Source: an uncultured Hungatella sp. (GTDB lineage: Bacteria > Bacillota > Clostridia > Lachnospirales > Lachnospiraceae). From it: DNA of 64,000 nt. The notes beneath the pieces were generated by a model. That model saw only the letters and a list, made by a program, of their open reading frames with translations, searched no databases and was not told the DNA's origin. A program made the position numbers and the translations under genes. How positions within the stretch are numbered: position 1 is the stretch's first letter; each line of letters opens with the position of its first letter. Where the stretch lies: the NCBI GenBank assembly GCA_910588325.1, contig CAJUPP010000009.1, positions 1 to 64,000 of the forward strand. The letters are read 5' to 3'. Positions 1 to 8,084 of the stretch are shown piece after piece.

Positions 1-2
1 GT

Positions 3-284
3 ATCGCTATGGGGGCAATGGGTTCCGATGCGGCAATCGAAGCGGCGGATATTGTATTGATGGATGATGACCCGATTAAGATTGCAAAAGCAATCAAGAT
101 TTCAAGAAAGTGTCTGCGGATTGTTTATCAGAATATTACAATGGCGCTTGTTGTAAAATTCGCCTGCCTTGCATTAGGGGCTGTGGGAATAGCAAATATG
201 TATCTGGCGATTTTCGCAGATGTGGGCGTTATGATTCTTGCGGTGCTGAATGCAATCCGTTGTCTGTTTGTGAAAAAGCTGTAA
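3..284 (+). CDS. Heavy-metal P-type ATPase, C-terminal fragment
   Basis: The window opens inside this gene; only the last ~94 residues are present. They begin at the end of the P domain (GAMGSDAAIEAADIVLMDDD, typical of P1B ATPases) and end with two membrane helices containing an FADVGV motif, as in CadA/ZntA-type Zn/Cd/Co exporters. The protein would pump metal cations out of the cytoplasm at the cost of ATP. The metal-binding domain and the CPC-type helix lie upstream of the window, so the metal cannot be named. A truncated ArsR-type regulator starts 17 bases downstream, which fits a metal-resistance locus. Confidence 0.85.
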   Translation: MAMGAMGSDAAIEAADIVLMDDDPIKIAKAIKISRKCLRIVYQNITMALVVKFACLALGAVGIANMYLAIFADVGVMILAVLNAIRCLFVKKL

Positions 285-300
285 GAAAGGAGGGGTTCCT

Positions 301-462
301 TTGGCGGAATATCAGGACAGTCAATGTTATGTCGGGTTGAAAGAAAGCGATCTGTACATTTTAACAGAATTTTTTAAGGTGCTGGGGAACCCTGCCCGTA
401 TTCGCATCCTGCTTCTTTTAATGGAGCAGGATGCGAATGTCAGTGACCTGGCAGACCAGTAA
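301..462 (+). pseudogene. Truncated ArsR/SmtB-type metal-responsive regulator
   Basis: A TTG start at 301 follows a good ribosome binding site (AGGAGGG, about 290). The 53-residue product has the start of an ArsR fold (LTEFFKVLGNPARIRILLLL, then VSDLADQ). It stops just where the recognition helix should begin (family proteins continue with a segment like LNMTQSAVSHHL). Full-length ArsR proteins are about 95-120 residues, so the DNA-binding half is missing. Placement after a metal P-type ATPase agrees with the family. No continuation was found in other frames downstream, which suggests a deletion or insertion endpoint at about 460 rather than a simple frameshift. Confidence 0.75.
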
Positions 463-860
463 AGAAACAGCTTTGCAGATAGCAGAGGCTGAAAAGAAAG
501 GGGAAAGACTGGATAAGTTTCTTCCTAAATGCCCGCTATGCGATGTCCGTAAAAGAAGCCTTAAATTATCTTTAACAAATGAATATTGCTTGGCTATTTT
601 ATACATTTCGTTATCTATAAACGATAGCACCGCGTTTCTTTGTCTTGTTCGAGAAATTCATCTTATGCCAATTATAGTAAATCTTCATGTGCCCGGCTGC
701 GGACTTTCACAGTAATCGGGTCTAAGCTGGGAGTGTCAGAAAAAGTTGCGTTTTTTCATGCTGGTGCAAATGCCTGTCTGGAGCAGCCGGTGGACGCAAC
801 GCTCTGTGAAGCACAAAGTGCGGAGCAATCCGGTATCAGAGGGGGCAAAAGACCTTTTGA
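463..860. other. Stretch with no recognisable gene (scar region)
   Basis: About 400 bases between the truncated regulator and the desulfurase remnant. Several short frames are open, but none has a ribosome binding site plus a recognisable product. A frame-3 segment near 516-572 ends with a plausible protein-like C-terminus (FLNARYAMSVKEALNYL then stop), but I could not assign a family. I read the stretch as eroded DNA at an element junction. Confidence 0.5.
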
Positions 861-1016
861 CCCCAACATCATGAAATATGTTTTACTGCAGACGGGACGG
901 AATCGGACAACCGGGCCGTCAAGGCTACGGCGGAGGAGTATCAGGGAAAGAGAAAGCACATCATCACCAGCAAGAGTGAGCATCACGCGGTGCTTCACAC
1001 TTGTGAGTATCTGGAC
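861..1016 (+). pseudogene. Cysteine desulfurase (NifS/IscS-type) remnant
   Basis: Frame 3 from 861 encodes an unmistakable piece of a class-V aminotransferase: ICFTADGTESDNRAVKA near its start, then KHIITSKSEHHAVLHTCEYL. In NifS/IscS this covers the GGTESDN loop and the His that stacks on pyridoxal phosphate. A stop lies directly upstream (858-860), and the match ends at about 1016, well before the PLP lysine and the active-site cysteine loop. Only ~50 of ~390 residues survive, so this is a fossil. Confidence 0.75.
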
Positions 1017-1053
1017 TTGTGGATTTTTTATATCTTTTATTTTAAAACAATGA

Positions 1054-1908
1054 TTAAGTCAGTTTATCCTGCCGGATGGAATCCTCATGGCGGCGGATAT
1101 GGGTTTTGGCATCTGGCCTGCTGACGAATAAAAGCAGATACAGAGTTTCTATAACCAGCATGGCAGGAATTCGGGAAAACCAAAAATCACCAGTGAGCAG
1201 TTTTTCCCTGGTGGCAGTGATAATCCGATAGTCGCTGCACTTTGCAAGGGGGGATGTCTGGTTGTTGGTTATGACAATGACGCGGGCTCCGTTTTCATGG
1301 GCTCCCTGGGCCAGGGTCAGAAGCCTTTTGGAGGTGCCGGAGTTGGAGATGATGATTGCCACGTCTGCAGGCCCCAGGGTGTAAGTGTATGCAATCTGGG
1401 CTTCCCAGATGGTTCCGGATACAGAGCACAGTCCCAGCTGGTTAAACTTAAATGCCCCGTCCATGGCTACGGGAATGGTATTACCTACGGCGGCAAACTG
1501 GATCATGCGGGCGTTTTCCAGAATGCGGAGAATCGTTTCCAGATTATCAGGCTCCAGCATACCGATGGTTGCGGTCATCTCGGCTGTTTTGTTGGCCAGG
1601 ATGTTCTGAAGGGATTGGGTAAGGTTTCTGCGGTCAATCTCATTGGAAACCTGCAGGCTGTCCCGTTCTTCCTCCATCACTTCTTTTGCCAGATCCATCT
1701 TCAGGCTGTGGAAACCTTTAAAGCCGCACCGGCGGCAGAAACGGGAAACTGTGGCGTCGCTGGTACCGCTGGCTTTTGCCAGCTGGGCTACGGTCATGTC
1801 TACCACAGATTTTTTATTTTCCATAATAAAATCAGCAATCTTTTTTTCCGCATCAAAGAATTGTTCATAAGATGAGCAAATAATTCCTAAAGTGGTTTGA
1901 TTATTCAT
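1054..1908 (-). CDS. MurR/RpiR-family transcriptional regulator with SIS domain
   Basis: 284 residues, the usual family length. An N-terminal helix-turn-helix (about residues 20-75, VAQLAKASGTSDATVSRFCRRCGF) is followed by a SIS sugar-phosphate-binding domain (about 130-260, with IIISNSGTS). RpiR proteins sense phosphosugars and control nearby sugar genes. This gene is divergent from fruK-fruA, so fructose 1-phosphate is a plausible ligand. A palindrome of the type bound by this family (AAGAAAT-N3-ATTTCTT, 2153-2169) lies at the start of the fru transcript. The ATG at 1908 is preceded by a modest Shine-Dalgarno (AAGGA). Confidence 0.9.
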   Translation of the reverse strand: MNNQTTLGIICSSYEQFFDAEKKIADFIMENKKSVVDMTVAQLAKASGTSDATVSRFCRRCGFKGFHSLKMDLAKEVMEEERDSLQVSNEIDRRNLTQSLQNILANKTAEMTATIGMLEPDNLETILRILENARMIQFAAVGNTIPVAMDGAFKFNQLGLCSVSGTIWEAQIAYTYTLGPADVAIIISNSGTSKRLLTLAQGAHENGARVIVITNNQTSPLAKCSDYRIITATREKLLTGDFWFSRIPAMLVIETLYLLLFVSRPDAKTHIRRHEDSIRQDKLT

Positions 1909-2112
1909 TTCTTAAATATCCTTATATACGTAATTTTGTTTCGTGAAAATAGAATAGCACAAGATGGAGATAATGTCAAATGATATGTTGGAGAAGTAAT
2001 GCGGAAACGTAATGGGGAGAAGAATGGGAGAGAAAGCTGACTGTTGAGAGAAAGTTTACTGCTTGGCAAATGAAGACTTACTGAGAAAAACAAAATTTCT
2101 TTAAGGTAACTA

Positions 2113-2141
2113 TTGACGAAATAAAGCAGTCGTGATATGAT
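2113..2141 (+). promoter_or_regulatory. Sigma-A promoter of the fructose operon
   Basis: TTGACG, a 17-base spacer, then TATGAT. Transcription would start near 2148, just upstream of the palindromic operator and 45 bases before fruK. Confidence 0.7.
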
Positions 2142-2152
2142 AATGCCAACAC

Positions 2153-2169
2153 AAGAAATGAAATTTCTT
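2153..2169 (+). promoter_or_regulatory. Candidate RpiR operator
   Basis: Perfect inverted repeat with 7-base arms (AAGAAAT / ATTTCTT) around a 3-base centre. It starts 12 bases after the -10 box, where a bound repressor would block initiation or early elongation. Assignment to the divergent RpiR protein is an inference from proximity and from the GAAAT/ATTTC style of known sites. Confidence 0.5.
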
Positions 2170-2192
2170 ATAAACGAGAGGAGAAGAAACAA

Positions 2193-3128
2193 ATGGTTTA
2201 CACAGTGACATTTAATCCGGCCCTGGACTATGTGGTCAGGGTGAACCATTTTACAGCCGGTGCGGTAAATCGGACGGTGGAAGAGCACATTTTTTATGGG
2301 GGCAAGGGAATCAACGTATCAGTACTTTTAGCGAATCTGGGATATGCCAGTACAGCACTGGGATTCGTAGCCGGTTTTACAGGGGATGAAATTGAGAGAG
2401 GCGTGAAAAGTCTGGGATTTTCATCGGATTTCATCAGGGTAAAGAAAGGAATGTCCCGCATCAATGTGAAATTGAAATCCGATGAAGAAAGCGAGATTAA
2501 CGGAATGGGACCGGAGATTACGCCGGAGGATGTGGAAGAATTGTTTAAGAAGCTGGATAAGCTGACAAAAGGAGATGTGCTGGTACTTTCCGGAAGCATT
2601 CCCACAGTCATGGACAGCAGGATTTATGAGATGATTCTGGCAAAGCTGGAGGGAAAGGGAGTCCTTACAATCGTGGATGCGGAGAAGGAGCTTCTTCTGA
2701 ATGTGCTGAAATATCACCCGTTTTTGATTAAACCCAACAATGTAGAATTGGGAGATATCTTCGGAGTGGTTTTGGAAGACAACTCAGAGGTTGAGCGGTA
2801 TGCCAGACGGCTTAAGGATATGGGGGCAAGGAATGTGCTGGTATCCATGGCAGGAGACGGTTCCCTGCTGGTGACAGAAGACAAAAAGACCTACCGGATG
2901 GGGGGTGCAAAAGGGGTTGTGAAAAATTCTGTGGGAGCGGGAGACTCCATGGTGGCGGGATTTTTAGCAGGGTATCTGGAAAATGGAGATTATGCCCATG
3001 CACTGCGGCTGGGAACTGCGGCAGGAGGAGCTACGGCATTTTCGGACGGGATTGGAACGAGAGAAAAGATTATGGAATTATACAGTCAATTGGGAGATGC
3101 AACCCCTTTTGAGAGATGGTTAAAGTGA
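2193..3128 (+). CDS. fruK: 1-phosphofructokinase (PfkB family)
   Basis: 311 residues, the normal length. It phosphorylates fructose 1-phosphate to fructose 1,6-bisphosphate in the cytoplasm, feeding glycolysis. Visible signatures are the N-terminal TFNPALDYVV, the GGKGINVS substrate loop and the C-terminal GAGDSMVAGF with the catalytic Asp. A ribosome binding site (GAGAGGAG) precedes the ATG. The PTS transporter gene follows 31 bases downstream, so the pair forms an uptake-plus-kinase operon. LacC (tagatose 6-phosphate kinase) is related, but the fructose-type PTS partner favours FruK. Confidence 0.9.
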   Translation: MVYTVTFNPALDYVVRVNHFTAGAVNRTVEEHIFYGGKGINVSVLLANLGYASTALGFVAGFTGDEIERGVKSLGFSSDFIRVKKGMSRINVKLKSDEESEINGMGPEITPEDVEELFKKLDKLTKGDVLVLSGSIPTVMDSRIYEMILAKLEGKGVLTIVDAEKELLLNVLKYHPFLIKPNNVELGDIFGVVLEDNSEVERYARRLKDMGARNVLVSMAGDGSLLVTEDKKTYRMGGAKGVVKNSVGAGDSMVAGFLAGYLENGDYAHALRLGTAAGGATAFSDGIGTREKIMELYSQLGDATPFERWLK

Positions 3129-3159
3129 GGGAGCAGATCGTATAGAAGGAGGAGATCGT

Positions 3160-5169
3160 ATGAGAATCACGGAATTATTAAAGGCAGAGAGTATCGAACT
3201 TGGAGTAGTGGTGTCTTCCAAGGATGATGCTGTTAATAAACTGACCGGTCTTATGGAAGCAGGAGGACGGCTCTATGACAGAGCCGGATATAAGGAAGGC
3301 ATTCTTGCCAGGGAGGCTCTTGGCAGTACGGCAGTGGGAGATGGGATTGCCATTCCTCATGCAAAAGTAGCGGCAGTAAAGGAACCGGGACTGGCAGCTA
3401 TTACGGTGCCGGAGGGAGTGGACTATGACGCATTTGATGGCTCTCTGGCAAATCTGATCTTTATGATTGCGGCTCCTGCGGAAGGCGCGGATGTCCATCT
3501 GGAGGCTCTGGCAAGACTTTCCACTCTTCTAATGACACCGAATTTTAAAGACAATCTTATCCATGCATCAGATAAGGATGAGTTTCTGAAGATTATTGAT
3601 GATGCGGAGACTGATAAATACGGTGCGGCTGAGGAAAAAGAAGACTCTGATCCTGCAGATTCAGAGAGGGACAAAGACAGCGGAAGCGGCAGAGACGAAA
3701 AAAAGAACGGACAGGGGAATGCAGGTTCCGGACAGTCAGGATACCGTCTTCTGGCAGTGACTGCGTGTCCCACGGGAATTGCTCACACCTATATGGCGGC
3801 AGAGAATCTGGAGGGAACAGCAAAGAAGATGGGGATTACCCTGAAAGCAGAGACAGACGGTTCCGGCGGTGCTCAAAATGTATTAACCAGGGAGGAGATT
3901 TTGCAGGCAGAGGCCATTATCGTAGCGGCGGACAGAGAGATTGAGATGGCCAGATTTGACGGTAAACCGGTGCTCCAGGTACCTGTGGCCGACGGAATTC
4001 ACAAAGCGAAAGAATTGATCGAAAGGGCTGTTTCCGGTCAGGTACCTGTGTATCACCATGCAGGCGGAGGAGAGCGGGCTTCTGCCTCAGCCGGAGGCAA
4101 AGACAGCACGGGAAGAAAAATATACAAGCATCTTATGAATGGTGTTTCCCATATGCTGCCATTTGTGATTGGCGGAGGAATCCTGATTGCTTTGGCTTTC
4201 CTGCTGGATGATTATTCCGTCAACCCGTCTAACTTTGGTAAGAATACACCGTTGGCGGCTTACTTAAAGACCATTGGCGACCAGGCATTGGGGATGATGC
4301 TTCCTGTGCTTTCCGGTTATATTGCCATGAGTATTGCGGACCGTCCCGGATTGGCGGTAGGATTTGTATCGGGAATTGTGGCTAAGATGGGTATGACATT
4401 TGCCAATCCTGACGGCGGAGCCGTGAATGCAGGCTTTTTGGGAGCGCTGTTTGCTGGTTTTGCAGGCGGTTATCTGGTACTGGGGCTTAAGAAAGTATTT
4501 TCTAAGCTGCCCAAATCTTTAGAGGGAATCAAGCCGGTGCTTTTGTATCCAGTCCTTGGTATTCTGCTGGGAACAGCTGTCACCACATTTATCAATCCTT
4601 ATATGGGGCTTATTAATGACGGGCTTACCAATCTGTTAAACAGTATGGGCGGAACAAGCCGGATTGTGCTGGGCATGATTCTGGGAGGCATGATGTCCAT
4701 TGATATGGGAGGCCCATTTAACAAGGCATCCTATGTATTTGGAACCGCACAGCTGGCAGAAGGAAATTTTGAGGTTATGGCCGCGGTTATGGCAGGAGGT
4801 ATGGTTCCTCCTATTGCAATCGGGCTGTGTACGGTTTTATTTAAAAGGAAATTTACTGAAAAAGAATGTCAGTCAGGAATTGTGAATTTTATTATGGGAT
4901 TGTCCTTTATCACAGAAGGAGCCATTCCTTTTGCGGCGTCAGATCCTCTGAGAGTTATTCCTTCCTGTGCTATCGGAGCGGCTGTGGCAGGCGGGCTGTC
5001 TATGTTCTTTGGGTGTACTTTAAGGGCACCTCACGGCGGAATCTTTGTATTGCCGACTATCGGCAATCCGTTGGGATATTTTCTGGCAGTGCTTATTGGA
5101 GCGGCAGCGGGATGCGTGGTTTTAAGTGTGCTAAAGAAAGATTTGAAAGAAGAAGAGAGAATAGGGTGA
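3160..5169 (+). CDS. fruA: PTS fructose transporter, fused IIA-IIB-IIC components
   Basis: 669 residues in order IIA, IIB, IIC. IIA (about 1-150) carries the phosphorylated His in GDGIAIPHAK. A charged, low-complexity linker (about 155-195) leads to IIB (195-290) with the phosphorylated Cys in AVTACPTGIAHT. IIC (about 325-660) is a multi-helix membrane channel. The protein takes up fructose and delivers it as fructose 1-phosphate, the substrate of the kinase just upstream. The start has a strong AGGAGGAG. HPr and enzyme I are not in the window. A hairpin terminator follows at 5178. Confidence 0.92.
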   Translation: MRITELLKAESIELGVVVSSKDDAVNKLTGLMEAGGRLYDRAGYKEGILAREALGSTAVGDGIAIPHAKVAAVKEPGLAAITVPEGVDYDAFDGSLANLIFMIAAPAEGADVHLEALARLSTLLMTPNFKDNLIHASDKDEFLKIIDDAETDKYGAAEEKEDSDPADSERDKDSGSGRDEKKNGQGNAGSGQSGYRLLAVTACPTGIAHTYMAAENLEGTAKKMGITLKAETDGSGGAQNVLTREEILQAEAIIVAADREIEMARFDGKPVLQVPVADGIHKAKELIERAVSGQVPVYHHAGGGERASASAGGKDSTGRKIYKHLMNGVSHMLPFVIGGGILIALAFLLDDYSVNPSNFGKNTPLAAYLKTIGDQALGMMLPVLSGYIAMSIADRPGLAVGFVSGIVAKMGMTFANPDGGAVNAGFLGALFAGFAGGYLVLGLKKVFSKLPKSLEGIKPVLLYPVLGILLGTAVTTFINPYMGLINDGLTNLLNSMGGTSRIVLGMILGGMMSIDMGGPFNKASYVFGTAQLAEGNFEVMAAVMAGGMVPPIAIGLCTVLFKRKFTEKECQSGIVNFIMGLSFITEGAIPFAASDPLRVIPSCAIGAAVAGGLSMFFGCTLRAPHGGIFVLPTIGNPLGYFLAVLIGAAAGCVVLSVLKKDLKEEERIG

Positions 5170-5177
5170 TATACAAT

Positions 5178-5214
5178 GGGCAGTTGCAAATCCACATTTG
5201 TAACTGCCCTGTTT
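5178..5214 (+). terminator. Intrinsic terminator after fruA
   Basis: Long inverted repeat (GGGCAGTT...AACTGCCC with CAAAT/ATTTG inside), followed by a short T-rich stretch. It lies directly after the fruA stop and before the FtsH promoter region. Confidence 0.65.
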
Positions 5215-5310
5215 GACATATTAACTTTATAAAAGTTTTATTATAGCTTTTCAGATTTATGTGATAGAATGAAAGTAACTAAATATAAGGATGTAAAGGG
5301 AGCAAAACAT

Positions 5311-7161
5311 ATGAATGAAGTAAAACCGCCTAAAAAACCATTGATGTATTATTATTGCCTTGTAATGTGCGTTTTGATGGTAATCAATTTTTTAGCCATG
5401 CCCTGGCTGGCCAGAAGGCAGGTTCTGGAAGTGGATTACGGCACATTTATGGAGATGACAGAGCAAAAGGAAATCGGCAGGGTTGAGATTCAGAACAACC
5501 AGATTCTTTTTACGGATAAAGAGGACAGGCAGATTTATAAAACCGGCCTGATGAATGATCCGGAATTAATATACAGGCTTAAGGATTCAGGAGCCATATT
5601 TTCCAGTGAGATTGTGGAGCAGACATCTCCGTTTTTCAGTGTTCTGCTTAGCTGGATTTTTCCTCTTCTGATTTTCATAGGTCTGGGGCATTTGATAACA
5701 AAGAAATTTATGGATAAGGCGGGCGGCCCCAATTCCATGATGTTTGGAATGGGGAAATCCAATGCAAAGGTTTATGTGAAGTCTTCGGAAGGAATTAAGT
5801 TCAGCGATGTGGCCGGTGAAGATGAGGCCAAGGAGAACCTGGCTGAGATTGTTGATTATCTCCATACTCCGGAGAAATACAGGGAGATCGGTGCATCCAT
5901 GCCGAAAGGAATCCTGCTGGTAGGCCCTCCGGGAACCGGAAAAACCATGCTGGCAAAGGCTGTGGCTGGTGAGGCCAGCGTGCCGTTCTTTTCCATGTCC
6001 GGATCGGAATTTGTGGAGATGTTTGTAGGTATGGGAGCATCTAAGGTACGGGATCTGTTTAAGCAGGCGAAAGAAAAGGCACCCTGTATCGTGTTTATTG
6101 ATGAGATTGATGCCATTGGCAAAAAGAGGGACGGCGGCCATGTGGGCGGCAATGATGAGAGGGAACAGACCTTGAATCAGCTGCTTACAGAGATGGACGG
6201 TTTTGAGGGCAATACGGGAGTTATCATTCTGGCAGCCACCAACCGTCCGGAATCTCTGGATCCGGCCCTTACCAGGCCGGGGCGTTTTGACCGCCGCGTG
6301 CCGGTGGAACTTCCAGATTTAAAGGGAAGGGAAGAGATTCTGAAGGTACATGCCAAAAAGATCCGGGTAGCGGATGTGGTGGACTTTGGTCAGATCGCCA
6401 GGATGGCATCTGGCGCGTCCGGTGCGGAACTGGCCAATATTATCAATGAGGCGGCTCTGCGGGCTGTCAGGGATGAAAGGAAATTTGTTACTCAGTCGGA
6501 TCTGGAAGAGAGTATTGAGGTTGTCATTGCAGGATACCAGAAAAAGAATGCGATTCTGACAGATAAGGAAAAATGGACGGTGTCTTACCATGAAATCGGC
6601 CATGCCCTGGTGGCGGCAAAACAGAACCATTCGGCTCCGGTGCAGAAGATTACCATCATTCCACGTACGTCAGGCGCTTTGGGATATACCATGCAGGTGG
6701 AAGAGGGAAATCATTATCTGATGACGAAAGAGGAGATAGAGAATAAGATCGCCACTTACACCGGCGGCAGGGCTGCGGAGGAAGTGGTGTTTGGAACGGT
6801 TTCTACAGGAGCATCCAATGATATTGAGCAGGCGACCAAGCTGGCAAGGGCCATGATTACCCGCTATGGTATGAGCCAGGATTTTGACATGGTAGCGCTG
6901 GAAACCATAAGTAATCAGTATCTGGGCGGGGATGCTTCTCTGGCCTGCTCTCCCAAGACCCAGGCGGAGATTGATTCACAGGTTGTGGAACTGGTTAAGA
7001 CTCAGCATAAGAAGGCTGTCGGGATTTTGACGGAGAATCGGGAAAAGCTGGATAAACTGGCGAAGCATCTGTATGAGAAGGAGACTATCACCGGGGAAGA
7101 GTTTATGGCGATTTTGGAGGAGACAAAAGAGGCCGCAGAAGGTGTGTTGGTACAGGAATGA
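5311..7161 (+). CDS. ftsH: FtsH-type ATP-dependent zinc metalloprotease
   Basis: 616 residues from this ATG. The in-frame ATG at 5269 has no ribosome binding site, whereas 5311 follows AAAGGGAGC. An N-terminal membrane helix, a short extracytoplasmic segment and a second helix near residues 110-130 precede the AAA+ module (Walker A GPPGTGKT near 206, Walker B IVFIDEIDAIG, SRH region RPGRFDRR). The M41 protease domain has the zinc motif HEIGH near 427. FtsH is a membrane-anchored hexamer that degrades misfolded membrane proteins and regulators. Many Clostridia carry several FtsH paralogues; this need not be the main one. A candidate -35 box (TTGACA) lies at 5213-5218. Confidence 0.92.
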   Translation: MNEVKPPKKPLMYYYCLVMCVLMVINFLAMPWLARRQVLEVDYGTFMEMTEQKEIGRVEIQNNQILFTDKEDRQIYKTGLMNDPELIYRLKDSGAIFSSEIVEQTSPFFSVLLSWIFPLLIFIGLGHLITKKFMDKAGGPNSMMFGMGKSNAKVYVKSSEGIKFSDVAGEDEAKENLAEIVDYLHTPEKYREIGASMPKGILLVGPPGTGKTMLAKAVAGEASVPFFSMSGSEFVEMFVGMGASKVRDLFKQAKEKAPCIVFIDEIDAIGKKRDGGHVGGNDEREQTLNQLLTEMDGFEGNTGVIILAATNRPESLDPALTRPGRFDRRVPVELPDLKGREEILKVHAKKIRVADVVDFGQIARMASGASGAELANIINEAALRAVRDERKFVTQSDLEESIEVVIAGYQKKNAILTDKEKWTVSYHEIGHALVAAKQNHSAPVQKITIIPRTSGALGYTMQVEEGNHYLMTKEEIENKIATYTGGRAAEEVVFGTVSTGASNDIEQATKLARAMITRYGMSQDFDMVALETISNQYLGGDASLACSPKTQAEIDSQVVELVKTQHKKAVGILTENREKLDKLAKHLYEKETITGEEFMAILEETKEAAEGVLVQE

Positions 7162-7211
7162 CAAAAGGAACAGAGGATAAGGTTTCGCCCCGCAAAGGAG
7201 GAAACTTGCAA

Positions 7212-8027
7212 ATGGTCAGAAAAAATGTCTCCTGTTTCAGGCTTTCGGATATCTGCAGATCAGGACAGTGTTTCCGTATGTATGAGGAATATGACAATCA
7301 TTTTTATGTTATTGCGGGACAGCGGCGGCTGGAGATGGAACAGCGGGGGAATGAGTGTATTTTTTTCTGTGAGGAGTCGGAGTTTCTGGATTTATGGGAA
7401 AAATATTTTGATCTGGAATGCAATTATGAGGAATATATAGGGAAGATTAATCCCAGAGACACATATCTTGTTAATGCGGCAGCCCTTGGAAAAGGGATCC
7501 GGATTCTGCGGCAGGATCTGTGGGAAATGATTGTTTCTTTTTTAATTTCCCAGCAGAATAATATTGTCAGGATCCGCCGCTGTATTGAGAATATTTGCAG
7601 GACCTACGGAGAGAAAAGAACAGATGCTCATGGAGAGATTTACTACGGATTTCCGACTCCGGAGTCTTTGGCATATCTGGATGATGATGATTTGATGGCA
7701 TGCAATCTGGGCTATCGCAGCAAATATGTGGTTCGGGCTGCCAGGGCAGTCATTTCAGGGCAGATAGATTTGGAGGCGGTGAAAAAGATGCCGTATAAAA
7801 GGGCGAGGGAAGAACTTTTAAAGCTTTTCGGAGTGGGGGAAAAGGTGGCGGATTGTATCTGCCTGTTTGCCCTTCATCATCTGGATGCCTTTCCGGTGGA
7901 TACTCATATTCATCAGGCTTTGGAAAAGCATTATAAACGGGGATTTCCTAACCGGCGCTATCAGGGATTCCGTGGAGTGATGCAGCAGTATATGTTCTAT
8001 TATGAAAGTATCGAATCCTTGCTGTAG
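7212..8027 (+). CDS. 8-oxoguanine DNA glycosylase (OGG1-like, HhH-GPD family)
   Basis: 271 residues from an ATG with a strong AAAGGAGG at 7193-7201; an earlier in-frame ATG at 7158 overlaps the ftsH stop and lacks such a site. The helix-hairpin-helix ends in FGVGEKVADCICLF, with the catalytic Lys near residue 210. PVDTHI supplies the conserved Asp about 20 residues later. An N-terminal OGG_N-like region is present. The enzyme would excise oxidised guanine and nick the strand by its lyase activity. A 3-methyladenine glycosylase activity cannot be excluded from sequence alone. Confidence 0.85.
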   Translation: MVRKNVSCFRLSDICRSGQCFRMYEEYDNHFYVIAGQRRLEMEQRGNECIFFCEESEFLDLWEKYFDLECNYEEYIGKINPRDTYLVNAAALGKGIRILRQDLWEMIVSFLISQQNNIVRIRRCIENICRTYGEKRTDAHGEIYYGFPTPESLAYLDDDDLMACNLGYRSKYVVRAARAVISGQIDLEAVKKMPYKRAREELLKLFGVGEKVADCICLFALHHLDAFPVDTHIHQALEKHYKRGFPNRRYQGFRGVMQQYMFYYESIESLL

Positions 8028-8084
8028 GTCTGCACACTTGCTGAATGTTGTAAAGGATATGGGAAGGTGGGAAGGAGAAGCAGC

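Noticed and set aside
640..1053. 137-codon frame across the scar
   Set aside because: The desulfurase motifs lie in a different frame of the same DNA, so this frame is a shadow of the fossil.
1297..1875. 192-codon plus-strand frame opposite the RpiR gene
   Set aside because: Antisense to a clear regulator with helix-turn-helix and SIS motifs; no recognisable product.
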